Source: an uncultured Collinsella sp. (GTDB lineage: Bacteria; Actinomycetota; Coriobacteriia; Coriobacteriales; Coriobacteriaceae). From it: DNA of 14,109 bases. The first letter of the stretch is position 1; each line of letters opens with the position of its first letter. The stretch spans positions 1-14,109 of the forward strand of contig CATXJW010000047.1 in NCBI GenBank assembly GCA_958370325.1, read 5' to 3'. Shown piece by piece: positions 1-6,814 of this stretch. Both the position numbers and the translations under genes were made by a program. Under the pieces are notes generated by a model. That model had not been told where the DNA came from. It ran no database searches and worked only from the letters and a program-made list of their open reading frames with translations.

Positions 1-696
1 GACAAGGACCGTCGCGAGATCTACATCGTAGAGGGCGACTCGGCAGCAGGCGCCATTCGCACGTCGCGCGATGCCGAGTTCCAGGGTGTTATGCCCGTCC
101 GAGGCAAGATCCTCAACTGCCTGAAAGAGGACTACCCGCGCATCTTTAAGTCCGACATCATCATGGACCTCATGCGCGTGCTGGGCTGCGGCGTGGAGAT
201 CAAGGACAAGCGCATCAAAAACCTTGGTGCCTTCGACCTAGGCAACCTCAACTGGAACAAAGTCATCATCTGTACGGACGCCGACGTCGACGGTTATCAC
301 ATCCGCACGCTCGTGCTCACCATGCTCTACCGCCTGGTGCCCACACTTATCGACGAGGGCTACGTCTATATCGCCGAGTCGCCGCTCTACGAGATCAACT
401 GCAAAGAGAAGACCTACTTTGCCTACACCGAGCTCGAGAAGAACGGCATCCTCAAGGAGATCGGCGACCAGAAGTGTTCCATCAACCGCTCCAAGGGTCT
501 TGGTGAGAACGATCCGGACATGATGTGGCTCACCACCATGAACCCCGAGACACGCCGCCTGATCAAGGTGGAGCCCGAGGACGTCACCAAGATGGAGACC
601 ATGTTCAACCTGTTGCTGGGCAACGACGAGGCGGGCCGTAAGCGCCATATCTCCGAGCACGGCAAGGAATACCTGGACCAGCTGGACCTGCAGTAG
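1..696 (+). CDS. Type IIA topoisomerase (topo IV-like) subunit B, 3' part
   Basis: This is the C-terminal part of a GyrB/ParE-type ATPase subunit; the reading frame is already open at base 1, so the start lies outside the window. The Toprim domain is clear. The metal-binding Glu sits in an EGDSA motif (codon 11) and the DxD pair in TDADVDG (codons 92-98), followed by the conserved HIRTL segment. The C-terminal Toprim/tail region (SKGLGEND, GNDEAGRKRHISEHG) ends in a normal stop without the large insert of proteobacterial GyrB. It lies 45 bases before the A subunit, so the two form an operon encoding one A2B2 enzyme that passes duplexes through a double-strand break. The EGDSAAGA version of the motif differs from the usual EGDSAGGS and fits a paralogue separate from the main gyrase. 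ParE-like is therefore preferred to GyrB, but the exact paralogue is not certain. Confidence 0.9.
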   Translation, partial: DKDRREIYIVEGDSAAGAIRTSRDAEFQGVMPVRGKILNCLKEDYPRIFKSDIIMDLMRVLGCGVEIKDKRIKNLGAFDLGNLNWNKVIICTDADVDGYHIRTLVLTMLYRLVPTLIDEGYVYIAESPLYEINCKEKTYFAYTELEKNGILKEIGDQKCSINRSKGLGENDPDMMWLTTMNPETRRLIKVEPEDVTKMETMFNLLLGNDEAGRKRHISEHGKEYLDQLDLQ

Positions 697-741
697 CAGC
701 AAATCGATAACGACGGCCCATAAGAAGTTCAAGAGGAAATC

Positions 742-2982
742 GTGGCAAAGAAGAAGACGAAGAACCAGCCAAAGAAAAAGCAGGTCAACGCCGAGAACGT
801 CATCGGCCTGCACTCCGAGGTCACCGACCAGCCGATCACGCAGACGCTCGAGGTCAACTACATGCCCTACGCCATGAGCGTCAACGTCTCGCGCGCATTC
901 CCCGAGATTGACGGCTTTAAGCCCTCGCACCGCAAGCTGCTCTACACCATGTACAAGATGGGTCTGCTCAAGGGCGAGCGCCAGAAGAGCGCCAACATCG
1001 TGGGCCAGACCATGAAGCTCAACCCGCACGGCGACGCCGCGATCTACGAGACGATGGTGCGACTGGCCACCGGCAATGAGGCGCTGCTCGCCCCCTTCGT
1101 GGAGTCGAAGGGCAACTTTGGCAAATACTATTCGGGCGACCTGAGCTACGCCGCCTCGCGTTATACCGAAGCCAAGCTCTCCCCCATCAGCGCCGAGATC
1201 TTCAAGGACATCGACAAGGACCCGGTCGACTTCGTCGACAGCTACGACGGCGCCATGAAGGAGCCACGCCTGCTGCCCACCACGTTCCCCAACATCCTCG
1301 TCTCGGCCAACAAGGGCATCGGCGTCGCCATGGCATCCGATATCTGCGGTTTCAACCTCAACGAGGTCTGTACCGCCACAATGCATTACCTGCAGGACCC
1401 CGACTGCGACCTGCTCGAGTATATGCCCATGCCCGATTTCTCCACCGGCGGCGAGATCATCTACCGCCGCGAGGAGATGGAGAAGATCGTCGAGACCGGC
1501 CTGGGCAGCTTCCAGATTCGCTCCCGCTGGCGCTGGATTCCCGAAGAGCGCATCATCGAGGTCTACGAGATTCCCTACACCACCAAGACCGATGTCATCA
1601 TCGAGCGCATCGTCAAGCTCTCCAAGGAGGGCAAGGTCAAAGAGATCGCCGACATCCGTGACGAGACCGACCTTTCGGGCCTGCGTATCGCCATCGATCT
1701 TAAGCGCGGCGTTGACCCCGACAAGCTCATGGCTAAGCTCTATCGCTCGACCACGCTGCAGGATTCGTTCTCGTGCAACTTCAACGTGCTCGTCGACGGC
1801 TACCCCCGTGTTATGGGCGTGCGCCAGATCCTGCACGAGTGGGTCAAGTGGCGTATTGAGTCCACGCGTCGCCGCATTAACTTTGACCTGGGCAAAAAGT
1901 CCGAGCGCCTGCACCTGCTACACGGCCTCGAGGCGATCCTGCTCGACATCGACAAGGCCATCGCCATCATTCGCGGCACCAAGCTCGAGGCCGAAGTCGT
2001 GCCCAACCTTATGAAGGGTTTCGATATCGACGAGACCCAGGCCGAGTTTGTCGCCGAGCTCAAGCTCCGCAACATCAACGAGGAATACATCCTCAACCGC
2101 ACCAAGGACATCGCCAAGCTCGAGGGCGAGATTGCCGAGCTTGAGGAGACCCTCTCCAGCGAAGAGAACATCAAGAAGGTCATCAGCGACGAGCTGGCCG
2201 CGGTCAACAAGAAGTACGTGATGCCGCGCCGCACGGGCAGGATCGAGCCCCATGAGGTTATCGAGGTAAGCTTGGAGCCCGAGGTCGAGGAATACCCGGT
2301 CACCATCATGCTCTCGCGCGATGGCTACCTTAAGAAGATGACGGACCGCGTGCTCAAGAAGGCGACCACTCTCAAGTACAAGGACGGCGACAAACCCTTT
2401 ATCGAGTTCCCGTCCTCCAACACCCACGAGCTGTTGGTCTTTACCAACAAGAGCCAGGTGTACAAGTGCAAGGTTGCAGCGTTTGAGGACACCAAGTCGG
2501 CCCAGCTGGGCTCGTACCTGCCGACCGATCTTGAGATGGAACCCGACGAGAGCGTCGTCTGGGTCGTCGACCCCGAGGATTACAAGGCCGACGTGCTGTT
2601 TGTCTTTGAGAACGGCCGCGTGGTGCGCGTCGCGCTTTCTGGATACGTCACCAAGACCAACCGCAAGCGCCTCAAGAACGCCATCTACGGTGGCAGCAAG
2701 CTGCTGTATGCCCAGGTGCTCAAGGAAGATCGCGACATCGCGCTGGTCTCGAGTGACTATCGTTTGATGAACTTCAACACGTCGCTGCTCAAGACCAAGA
2801 CGACCACCAACACGCAGGGCGTCCAGGCCTTTACCGCCAAGAAGGGTCGCTCGGTCACCACCGTCGGCACGACCGAGGAGATTCTTGGCGCCGGCGTCTC
2901 AGCCGAGAAGTTCACCGCGCAGAGCCTCCCCTCAGCCGGTGCCCTCATGAAAGAAAACGACATGCCGAGTCTGTTTGACTAG
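742..2982 (+). CDS. Type IIA topoisomerase (topo IV-like) subunit A
   Basis: This 746-residue protein is the DNA-cleaving subunit that partners the preceding B subunit. It starts at GTG with AAGAGG five bases upstream. A Lys-rich N-terminus is followed by the winged-helix/tower core. The catalytic tyrosine is Tyr141 in the SRYTEAKL motif, which forms the 5'-phosphotyrosyl link. A coiled-coil segment with heptad-like Leu/Glu/Ile lies near residues 440-490, and a C-terminal beta-pinwheel-like region follows. No GyrA box (QRRGGKG-type) is seen, which argues against DNA gyrase and for a decatenating topo IV-like enzyme. At the quinolone pocket the motif is NPHGDAAIYE: Ala99 occupies the place of GyrA Ser83 and Glu103 that of Asp87. 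Third-codon GC is high as in the B gene, so it appears native to the chromosome. The family is certain, the gyrase versus topo IV assignment likely. Confidence 0.93.
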   Translation: MAKKKTKNQPKKKQVNAENVIGLHSEVTDQPITQTLEVNYMPYAMSVNVSRAFPEIDGFKPSHRKLLYTMYKMGLLKGERQKSANIVGQTMKLNPHGDAAIYETMVRLATGNEALLAPFVESKGNFGKYYSGDLSYAASRYTEAKLSPISAEIFKDIDKDPVDFVDSYDGAMKEPRLLPTTFPNILVSANKGIGVAMASDICGFNLNEVCTATMHYLQDPDCDLLEYMPMPDFSTGGEIIYRREEMEKIVETGLGSFQIRSRWRWIPEERIIEVYEIPYTTKTDVIIERIVKLSKEGKVKEIADIRDETDLSGLRIAIDLKRGVDPDKLMAKLYRSTTLQDSFSCNFNVLVDGYPRVMGVRQILHEWVKWRIESTRRRINFDLGKKSERLHLLHGLEAILLDIDKAIAIIRGTKLEAEVVPNLMKGFDIDETQAEFVAELKLRNINEEYILNRTKDIAKLEGEIAELEETLSSEENIKKVISDELAAVNKKYVMPRRTGRIEPHEVIEVSLEPEVEEYPVTIMLSRDGYLKKMTDRVLKKATTLKYKDGDKPFIEFPSSNTHELLVFTNKSQVYKCKVAAFEDTKSAQLGSYLPTDLEMEPDESVVWVVDPEDYKADVLFVFENGRVVRVALSGYVTKTNRKRLKNAIYGGSKLLYAQVLKEDRDIALVSSDYRLMNFNTSLLKTKTTTNTQGVQAFTAKKGRSVTTVGTTEEILGAGVSAEKFTAQSLPSAGALMKENDMPSLFD

Positions 2983-3022
2983 GACGACGGTGGCCAAACC
3001 GTCATGGTTTTACAAAGCAGCA

Positions 3023-3059
3023 GGGCCCGGAGCGCAGCAACATCGCGCTCCGGGGGCCC
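3023..3059. terminator. GC-rich hairpin between convergent genes
   Basis: A 13-bp stem (3023-3035 with 3045-3059, two-base bulge on the 3' side) encloses a 9-base loop, between the topoisomerase operon and the convergent ATPase gene. No strong T run follows on either strand, so it may act as a weak bidirectional terminator. A smaller 6-bp hairpin (2986-2991 with 2998-3003) followed by ATGGTTTT lies just after the topoisomerase stop and could assist. Confidence 0.5.
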
Positions 3060-3077
3060 CGCTCGTTGCAACGTATA

Positions 3078-4286
3078 TCATATGCCCCACACGGGAATCG
3101 CTTGGACATCCTTGGTAATAAGGTATGGATCCGGGGTTTGACAGACAACGTGTCCAAACCCAATTTCATAGCCGGTCAGGCCCTCGAGACAGGAAAAATT
3201 CTTTACAGCATCTTTGCCCACCGTGGCTGACATCTTCACCTCGACGGGATGGAGAATATGGCCCTCTTGAATGAGCAAATCAATTTCGCGCTTCTTTTGG
3301 TCTCGATAGAACCATACATCGCGAAGGCTCTTCCCCGCGTTCATAAAGCTCTTCAAAATTTCCGAGACAACGAACGTCTCAAATATATGCCCCGCCGCGG
3401 CCCCGTTGCGCAATTGCTCCGGCGTTATCCACCTCGTTAGATGACAAACAAGACCAGTATCCATAAAGAATATCTTAGGGGTCTTGGTCAGGCGCTTATC
3501 GACATTAGGCCAAAAGGGCTCGACAATCCGAACGATGTTCGACGCCCGCAAAACCGAGAGCCAAGCCTTCACCGTCTTACGGTCGACGTCAACGGTGTTT
3601 CCAATATCGGTGGCATTTAACAGTTGCCCCGTTCTCGCTGCGCACGCGACCATAAAGCTGTAGAACTTCGCCTCATCCTTCACGTTTACAAGATCGCGAA
3701 CATCGCGTTCGAGATATGCGGCAACGTAGTCGGAATAATAGGAGTCCCAATCGATATTTGGGTCTTGCAGTTCGGGCATCGAACCCCTATGGATGATGTT
3801 CCAAATATTTCCCGAAGACATCTTAGAGGCCAAGGAAACCTTTTTGGGGATATACGGACGAGGGCCCTGGGAACCACCAACAAGTTCTCGCAAGCTTAAA
3901 GAGGGCATCTCCAGAATTCTAATCCTCCCCGCCAAAGATTCGCTCACCCCTTTCATGAGGTGATATGTCTGGGATCCCGTGAGGACGATTCGGCCCTTCT
4001 CCTCTGATTGATCGACAACCCACTTCACCGGAGAAAAAAGCTCAGGCACGCGCTGAATCTCATCAATGATGATCGGCAAATCATGAGACTCGAAAAACAG
4101 GGCGGCATCCTCTTTTGCAAGAAGATAATCCCGCGGGTTCTCCATCGAAACATAGTCGAATCGGTCGCCTAGATGTTGCTTGAGAACCGTCGTCTTCCCA
4201 ACTTGGCGCGCTCCGGTCACCAGGACAACTTTTCCCTGTCCCAGCATCGAATCTATCATCTGTTCAATTTCGCGCTCGATGTACAT
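3078..4286 (-). CDS. AAA+ ATPase with DUF4143 C-terminal domain
   Basis: This 402-residue protein belongs to the AAA_14/DUF4143 ATPase group. Walker A is GARQVGKTT (residues 25-33) and Walker B is IIIDE (72-76). A sensor-like VLTGSQ follows, then the SLAGRI..L.PLSL-type segment and a C-terminal DUF4143 domain carrying REIDLL...HPVEVK, the D...E-x-K layout of a restriction-endonuclease-like fold. The start chosen (4286) has GGGAGG (4294-4299 on the plus strand) seven bases upstream; an upstream in-frame ATG at 4325 would lie inside the promoter. Base composition is more AT-rich than the flanking genes, which suggests horizontal acquisition. The biological role of this widespread family is not settled; links with toxin-antitoxin-like or defence behaviour have been proposed. 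Family assignment is firm, function unknown. Confidence 0.88.
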   Translation of the reverse strand: MYIEREIEQMIDSMLGQGKVVLVTGARQVGKTTVLKQHLGDRFDYVSMENPRDYLLAKEDAALFFESHDLPIIIDEIQRVPELFSPVKWVVDQSEEKGRIVLTGSQTYHLMKGVSESLAGRIRILEMPSLSLRELVGGSQGPRPYIPKKVSLASKMSSGNIWNIIHRGSMPELQDPNIDWDSYYSDYVAAYLERDVRDLVNVKDEAKFYSFMVACAARTGQLLNATDIGNTVDVDRKTVKAWLSVLRASNIVRIVEPFWPNVDKRLTKTPKIFFMDTGLVCHLTRWITPEQLRNGAAAGHIFETFVVSEILKSFMNAGKSLRDVWFYRDQKKREIDLLIQEGHILHPVEVKMSATVGKDAVKNFSCLEGLTGYEIGFGHVVCQTPDPYLITKDVQAIPVWGI

Positions 4287-4311
4287 AGAACCGCCTCCCG
4301 TTATGGAGCCT

Positions 4312-4340
4312 ATTATCTCGTACAAACGTTAATTGGTCAA
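4312..4340 (-). promoter_or_regulatory. Promoter of the AAA+/DUF4143 ATPase gene
   Basis: Reading the minus strand, TTGACC (plus 4335-4340) and GATAAT (plus 4312-4317) are separated by exactly 17 bases, each matching five of six sigma-70/sigma-A consensus positions. The predicted transcript start near 4305 lies about 19 bases before the ATG at 4286, which supports that start codon. Confidence 0.65.
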
Positions 4341-4365
4341 AATCGGGAGTGCTACTCCCGATTTT
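4339..4365. promoter_or_regulatory. Perfect 12-bp palindrome abutting the ATPase -35 box
   Basis: AAAATCGGGAGT (4339-4350) and its exact complement (4354-4365) flank a three-base GCT centre. The repeat overlaps the last two bases of the -35 box of the ATPase promoter. The position suits an operator, for example for autoregulation. The A-tract/T-tract flanks also make it a possible bidirectional terminator, but no gene ends here on the minus strand, so an operator is preferred. Confidence 0.6.
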
Positions 4366-4393
4366 CACTCACAATCTTCTGCCTGATTCTGGA

Positions 4394-4561
4394 TCCAGCA
4401 GGGTCTCGGAGATCGCCAAGCGTATGGGCGTCGCCAGCAACTACGCAAGCCAGTACAAGCGCCGCCTCCTCGAGGACGGCGTTATCGGGAAACGTGGACG
4501 TGGCCTCGTCGGCTTCGACATCCCCGCGTTCAGGGAATTCTTGAGCGAGAAGGCGTTTTAG
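4394..4561 (+). pseudogene. Orphan winged-helix tail of an AAA ATPase (fragment)
   Basis: The frame ending at 4561 encodes about 55 residues resembling the C-terminal winged helix of stand-alone bacterial/archaeal-type ATPases: SEIAKRMGVASNYASQYKRRL is an HTH, followed by LLEDGVIG and a GRGLVGFDIPAFREFL end. No ATPase domain precedes it. The only ATG in frame upstream (4349) is inside the palindrome region and has no ribosome site. It is best read as the leftover 3' end of a deleted gene. A small stand-alone DNA-binding protein is less likely. Confidence 0.6.
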
Positions 4562-4590
4562 CACACCGGAATTGTCCGCTGGGGCATCGA

Positions 4591-4657
4591 CGCATGGCAA
4601 TCAGCATTCCTCTTGATAAGGACAGCAAGCATTTCCACCAACACCGATTGCCATGCG
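4591..4657. repeat. 12-bp perfect inverted repeat with 43-bp spacer
   Basis: CGCATGGCAATC (4591-4602) recurs as its exact reverse complement at 4646-4657 and is followed by TTCTTCTTA. The spacer contains a further short TCCT/AGGA hairpin. It may be a long stem-loop terminator at the end of the degraded ATPase fragment, or the ends of a tiny non-autonomous element. No coding content is seen inside. Confidence 0.45.
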
Positions 4658-4669
4658 TTCTTCTTACCC

Positions 4670-4849
4670 TTAGGCGAGCTTGCGAGCGAGCTCGCGCACC
4701 TCTTTCAACTTGGGCGACGATTCCATGCTGTCGCGCTCGGTCTCATTGCCTGACAACTCCTCAACTGTCTTGATTCTCTCTCCGAGAATTGAACAGCAAA
4801 TCGTTGGCCGCAAAGTGTCGACTGTGAGAAAATTAACTAGAGCTTTCTC
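4670..4849 (-). pseudogene. Possible gene remnant (C-terminal peptide only)
   Basis: The minus strand is open for 59 codons between stops and ends with a charged, helical, protein-like tail (LGERIKTVEELSG ... SPKLKEVRELARKLA, then TAA). It uses GC-ending codons like neighbouring genes. There is no plausible start codon or ribosome site, so if real it is the surviving 3' end of a deleted gene. I do not recognise the family. Chance openness is possible. Confidence 0.25.
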
Positions 4850-4943
4850 CTACTCGCGTGAGCGTTCGCGTGTATGAGCCTGGCCGAATCGGGCAGGCGC
4901 AATATAGATCCACGGAAACCGGCCTACGAACAAGGAGCGCCTT

Positions 4944-5825
4944 ATGTATGGACAGCATGTTGCACCGCAAACCCATTACAAACGCACTGGCCTGTCTATC
5001 CGCAACGTCAAGCTTCATGCAGGCGCCAGAGTCGTTGCCTTCGGAGTAAGCATTCTTATGGCAGGGCAGCTTTTGCTACCCTGCGCAGCACTGGCGACCG
5101 AAATGCCCGAACCCGATATCGCAACACCCATCACCTGCGACGAAGTCAACGCGGAAGGCAGTCTCACAGCAACCACCGTCGATCATTACTACGATTTGGA
5201 GCTACCCCCTGCTTTCGAGTTGGTCCAGAACGAGGCTCTTGTATACGATTTTCCCGACAAACCCGAGGACTTCATCTACGGGCTTAACGACACCGTCCAT
5301 CTCTTCAAGATCGACACCGATACCGAAAGCCTTATAAAAACCGAGAACCCCAAAGAGGCCAGCGTCTCTATTGCCCTGACCATGATCGACAATCACGTTA
5401 GAGCAACCGTAGTCTTTACAGGCAGTTACGCCGACGACCAAATCCCTTACAGGCTGAACCTCAACAGCTCAACCTACCTTGGCACACACGTTGACCGTGA
5501 CTTCGACAGCGGGCAAGGGATTATGCACGAAACGCGGCACGATTACTACATCCGTTACGTCTTCGACAGTGACGTGCACTTGTTTGCAACCGATACGAGC
5601 GGTTCCAAACCCGAACCGGAAACCAAGCCCGAGCCCACACCGCAGCCCAATGCAAAAAAGCCCACGGCAAATCCCGTTTCCACCAAGGCAGTAGCGGCGG
5701 TTAAACCAGCCGGGGCCACCCTACCCGCGACGGGCGACAACGGTGCGATGGCAGCCGCCCTGAGTGTTGCCGGTGCTGTAGTTGCGGCAGTTGGCATTTC
5801 TGCAACAAGGCGTCGCAACCGCTAA
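4944..5825 (+). CDS. LPxTG cell-wall-anchored surface protein, unknown ligand
   Basis: This 293-residue exported protein has AAGGAG six bases before the ATG. The N-terminus is a long basic leader (about 29 residues) plus a hydrophobic core, with likely signal-peptidase cleavage after ALA at residue 51. The mature domain (about 53-220) is rich in Asp, Thr and Tyr, has no recognised motif, and may be a beta-sandwich of adhesin type. A Pro/Glu/Lys stalk follows (KPEPETKPEPTPQP, near 225-240). The C-terminus is a complete sortase signal: LPATG (260-264), a hydrophobic Ala/Val-rich helix, then RRRNR. Sortase should therefore link it to peptidoglycan through the LPAT threonine. It is a single-gene unit; no sortase gene is in the window. 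Class is certain from the ends; the role (adhesin or pilin-like) is not known. Confidence 0.85.
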   Translation: MYGQHVAPQTHYKRTGLSIRNVKLHAGARVVAFGVSILMAGQLLLPCAALATEMPEPDIATPITCDEVNAEGSLTATTVDHYYDLELPPAFELVQNEALVYDFPDKPEDFIYGLNDTVHLFKIDTDTESLIKTENPKEASVSIALTMIDNHVRATVVFTGSYADDQIPYRLNLNSSTYLGTHVDRDFDSGQGIMHETRHDYYIRYVFDSDVHLFATDTSGSKPEPETKPEPTPQPNAKKPTANPVSTKAVAAVKPAGATLPATGDNGAMAAALSVAGAVVAAVGISATRRRNR

Positions 5826-6116
5826 CTAGCATTTCGTACCCCGCAGACAAAGCTCTATCCCCGCTCCGATAAGCTTTACTCACCGAGAAGTTTCTTCCCC
5901 ACGGAAATGAGCTTTTTCCAACGGTCGCCTTCACGCCATCGACGCCCCGCGAAACCGACGAAACAGACCGTGCCGAACCGCCATCGAGCTCTGCCCCATC
6001 GCAAACAGCGTCGACGGCGTCTTCTGGCAACATTTTTGGTCGCCATAGCTCCGATTCGGCAGGGCCCAGTCTCCGCTCGATCTCGAGCAAGACTTGTAAG
6101 GAGTCCACAGTCAAGA
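5826..6116. other. Intergenic stretch without a supported gene
   Basis: About 290 bases between the surface-protein stop and the convergent TetR stop. Several frames are open on both strands, but they lack ribosome sites, show no recognisable protein character, and run into flanking genes in antisense. A short GAAG/CTTC hairpin lies near 5890. I see no confident terminator, RNA or repeat here. Confidence 0.4.
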
Positions 6117-6671
6117 TCAACTACGGAAATCGTGACGAGCCGATACCGCTCGCAAGCCTCCTTCGGAATAGGTGCTGAGCAGTTCCTGGGCATGGGCGAA
6201 CTCGGGTCCCCGCCTCCAACCGAGCAGGCGGTTGACCGCGAGATTTCCCTGAACGCTGTGGACAAAGAGCAGATAAGCGTCCTCGCGCGAAAGCCCGGTC
6301 TTCTCCATAATCGAGGGAACCATCTGCTCTGTTCCGCACTCGATGACGCGCTGCGCCACGCGGGCGTACGCGTCGTCATCCGAGTAGAGCAGATAATAGT
6401 CATCGTTTGCCGGCGGGCGTTGGCAAAGGGCTCCCGACCCCGTCCCCTCGAGCGGAGGTGCCGCCGCCAGGGCCTCATCGATAAGCGCATCGAGCAGCGA
6501 AAACTTGTCCTCGTAATGCAGATAGAACGTACCGCGGTTGATATCCGCGCGACGGCAGATATCCGCCACCGTCATCTTTGCGAAGCCGACCTCGGCCAGC
6601 AGCGCAAAAAACGCCTCCCGTATGACCGAGAGCGTATAGCGTCGGCGACGATCGACCTTCCCCGCTTCCAT
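6117..6671 (-). CDS. TetR-family transcriptional regulator
   Basis: This 184-residue repressor-type protein starts at the ATG ending at 6671, where GGAGGA precedes it by a few bases; an upstream alternative start at 6698 lacks such a site. The N-terminal TetR HTH is clear: IREAFFALLAEVGFAKMTVADIC, then RADINRGTFYLHYEDKFSLL, with the typical TFYxHYxDK end of the recognition helix. The C-terminal half is the variable ligand/dimer domain and contains a DDDAYARVAQRV helix. It is transcribed divergently from the three sirtuin-like genes. The inverted repeat over the sirtuin promoter (6775-6794) is the natural candidate operator, so it probably represses that operon until a ligand binds. The ligand cannot be read from the sequence. 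Confidence 0.9.
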   Translation of the reverse strand: MEAGKVDRRRRYTLSVIREAFFALLAEVGFAKMTVADICRRADINRGTFYLHYEDKFSLLDALIDEALAAAPPLEGTGSGALCQRPPANDDYYLLYSDDDAYARVAQRVIECGTEQMVPSIMEKTGLSREDAYLLFVHSVQGNLAVNRLLGWRRGPEFAHAQELLSTYSEGGLRAVSARHDFRS

Positions 6672-6706
6672 GGCTCCTCCAATTGCAACGCTCAACAATG
6701 CCCAGC

Positions 6707-6718
6707 AAACGTTCGTTT
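6707..6718. promoter_or_regulatory. Small inverted repeat AAACG-TT-CGTTT
   Basis: Arms 6707-6711 and 6714-6718 flank a two-base centre, 36 bases upstream of the TetR start codon. The arm-2-arm geometry is the same as in the larger repeat at 6775-6794, but the sequence differs. It could be a site for TetR autoregulation; no clear TetR promoter was found, so this is weak. Confidence 0.3.
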
Positions 6719-6774
6719 ATCGACAGCGCTTTGAAGCTGTTCATTGCTCTCGCATAAATCAACATGGATACTTT

Positions 6775-6795
6775 TTATAGACACCTGTCTATAAT
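6775..6795 (+). promoter_or_regulatory. TetR-type operator overlapping the -10 box of the sirtuin operon
   Basis: A perfect inverted repeat with 9-bp arms (TTATAGACA and its complement, 6775-6783 and 6786-6794) and a CC centre overlaps TATAAT (6790-6795), a full -10 consensus. The -35 region is weak (GATACT at 17 bases). Binding by the divergent TetR would block the promoter directly. The implied transcript starts close to 6802, directly before the AAGAAGG ribosome site. Confidence 0.65.
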
Positions 6796-6814
6796 AGTCG
6801 AAAGAAGGTATCCA

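Noticed and set aside
238..1914. 558-codon open frame on the minus strand across the topoisomerase genes
   Set aside because: It is antisense to two well-conserved genes, has no ribosome site, and its Leu/Val/Asp-rich low-complexity product is typical of the mirror frame of GC-rich coding DNA.
5701..6120. Minus-strand frame in the gap after the TetR gene, starting at TTG
   Set aside because: There is no ribosome site, it runs antisense into the sortase signal of the surface protein, and no family resemblance was seen.
5876..6734. Long plus- and minus-strand frames overlapping the TetR gene
   Set aside because: The TetR HTH is unmistakable in its own frame; these are shadow frames with Arg-rich products.
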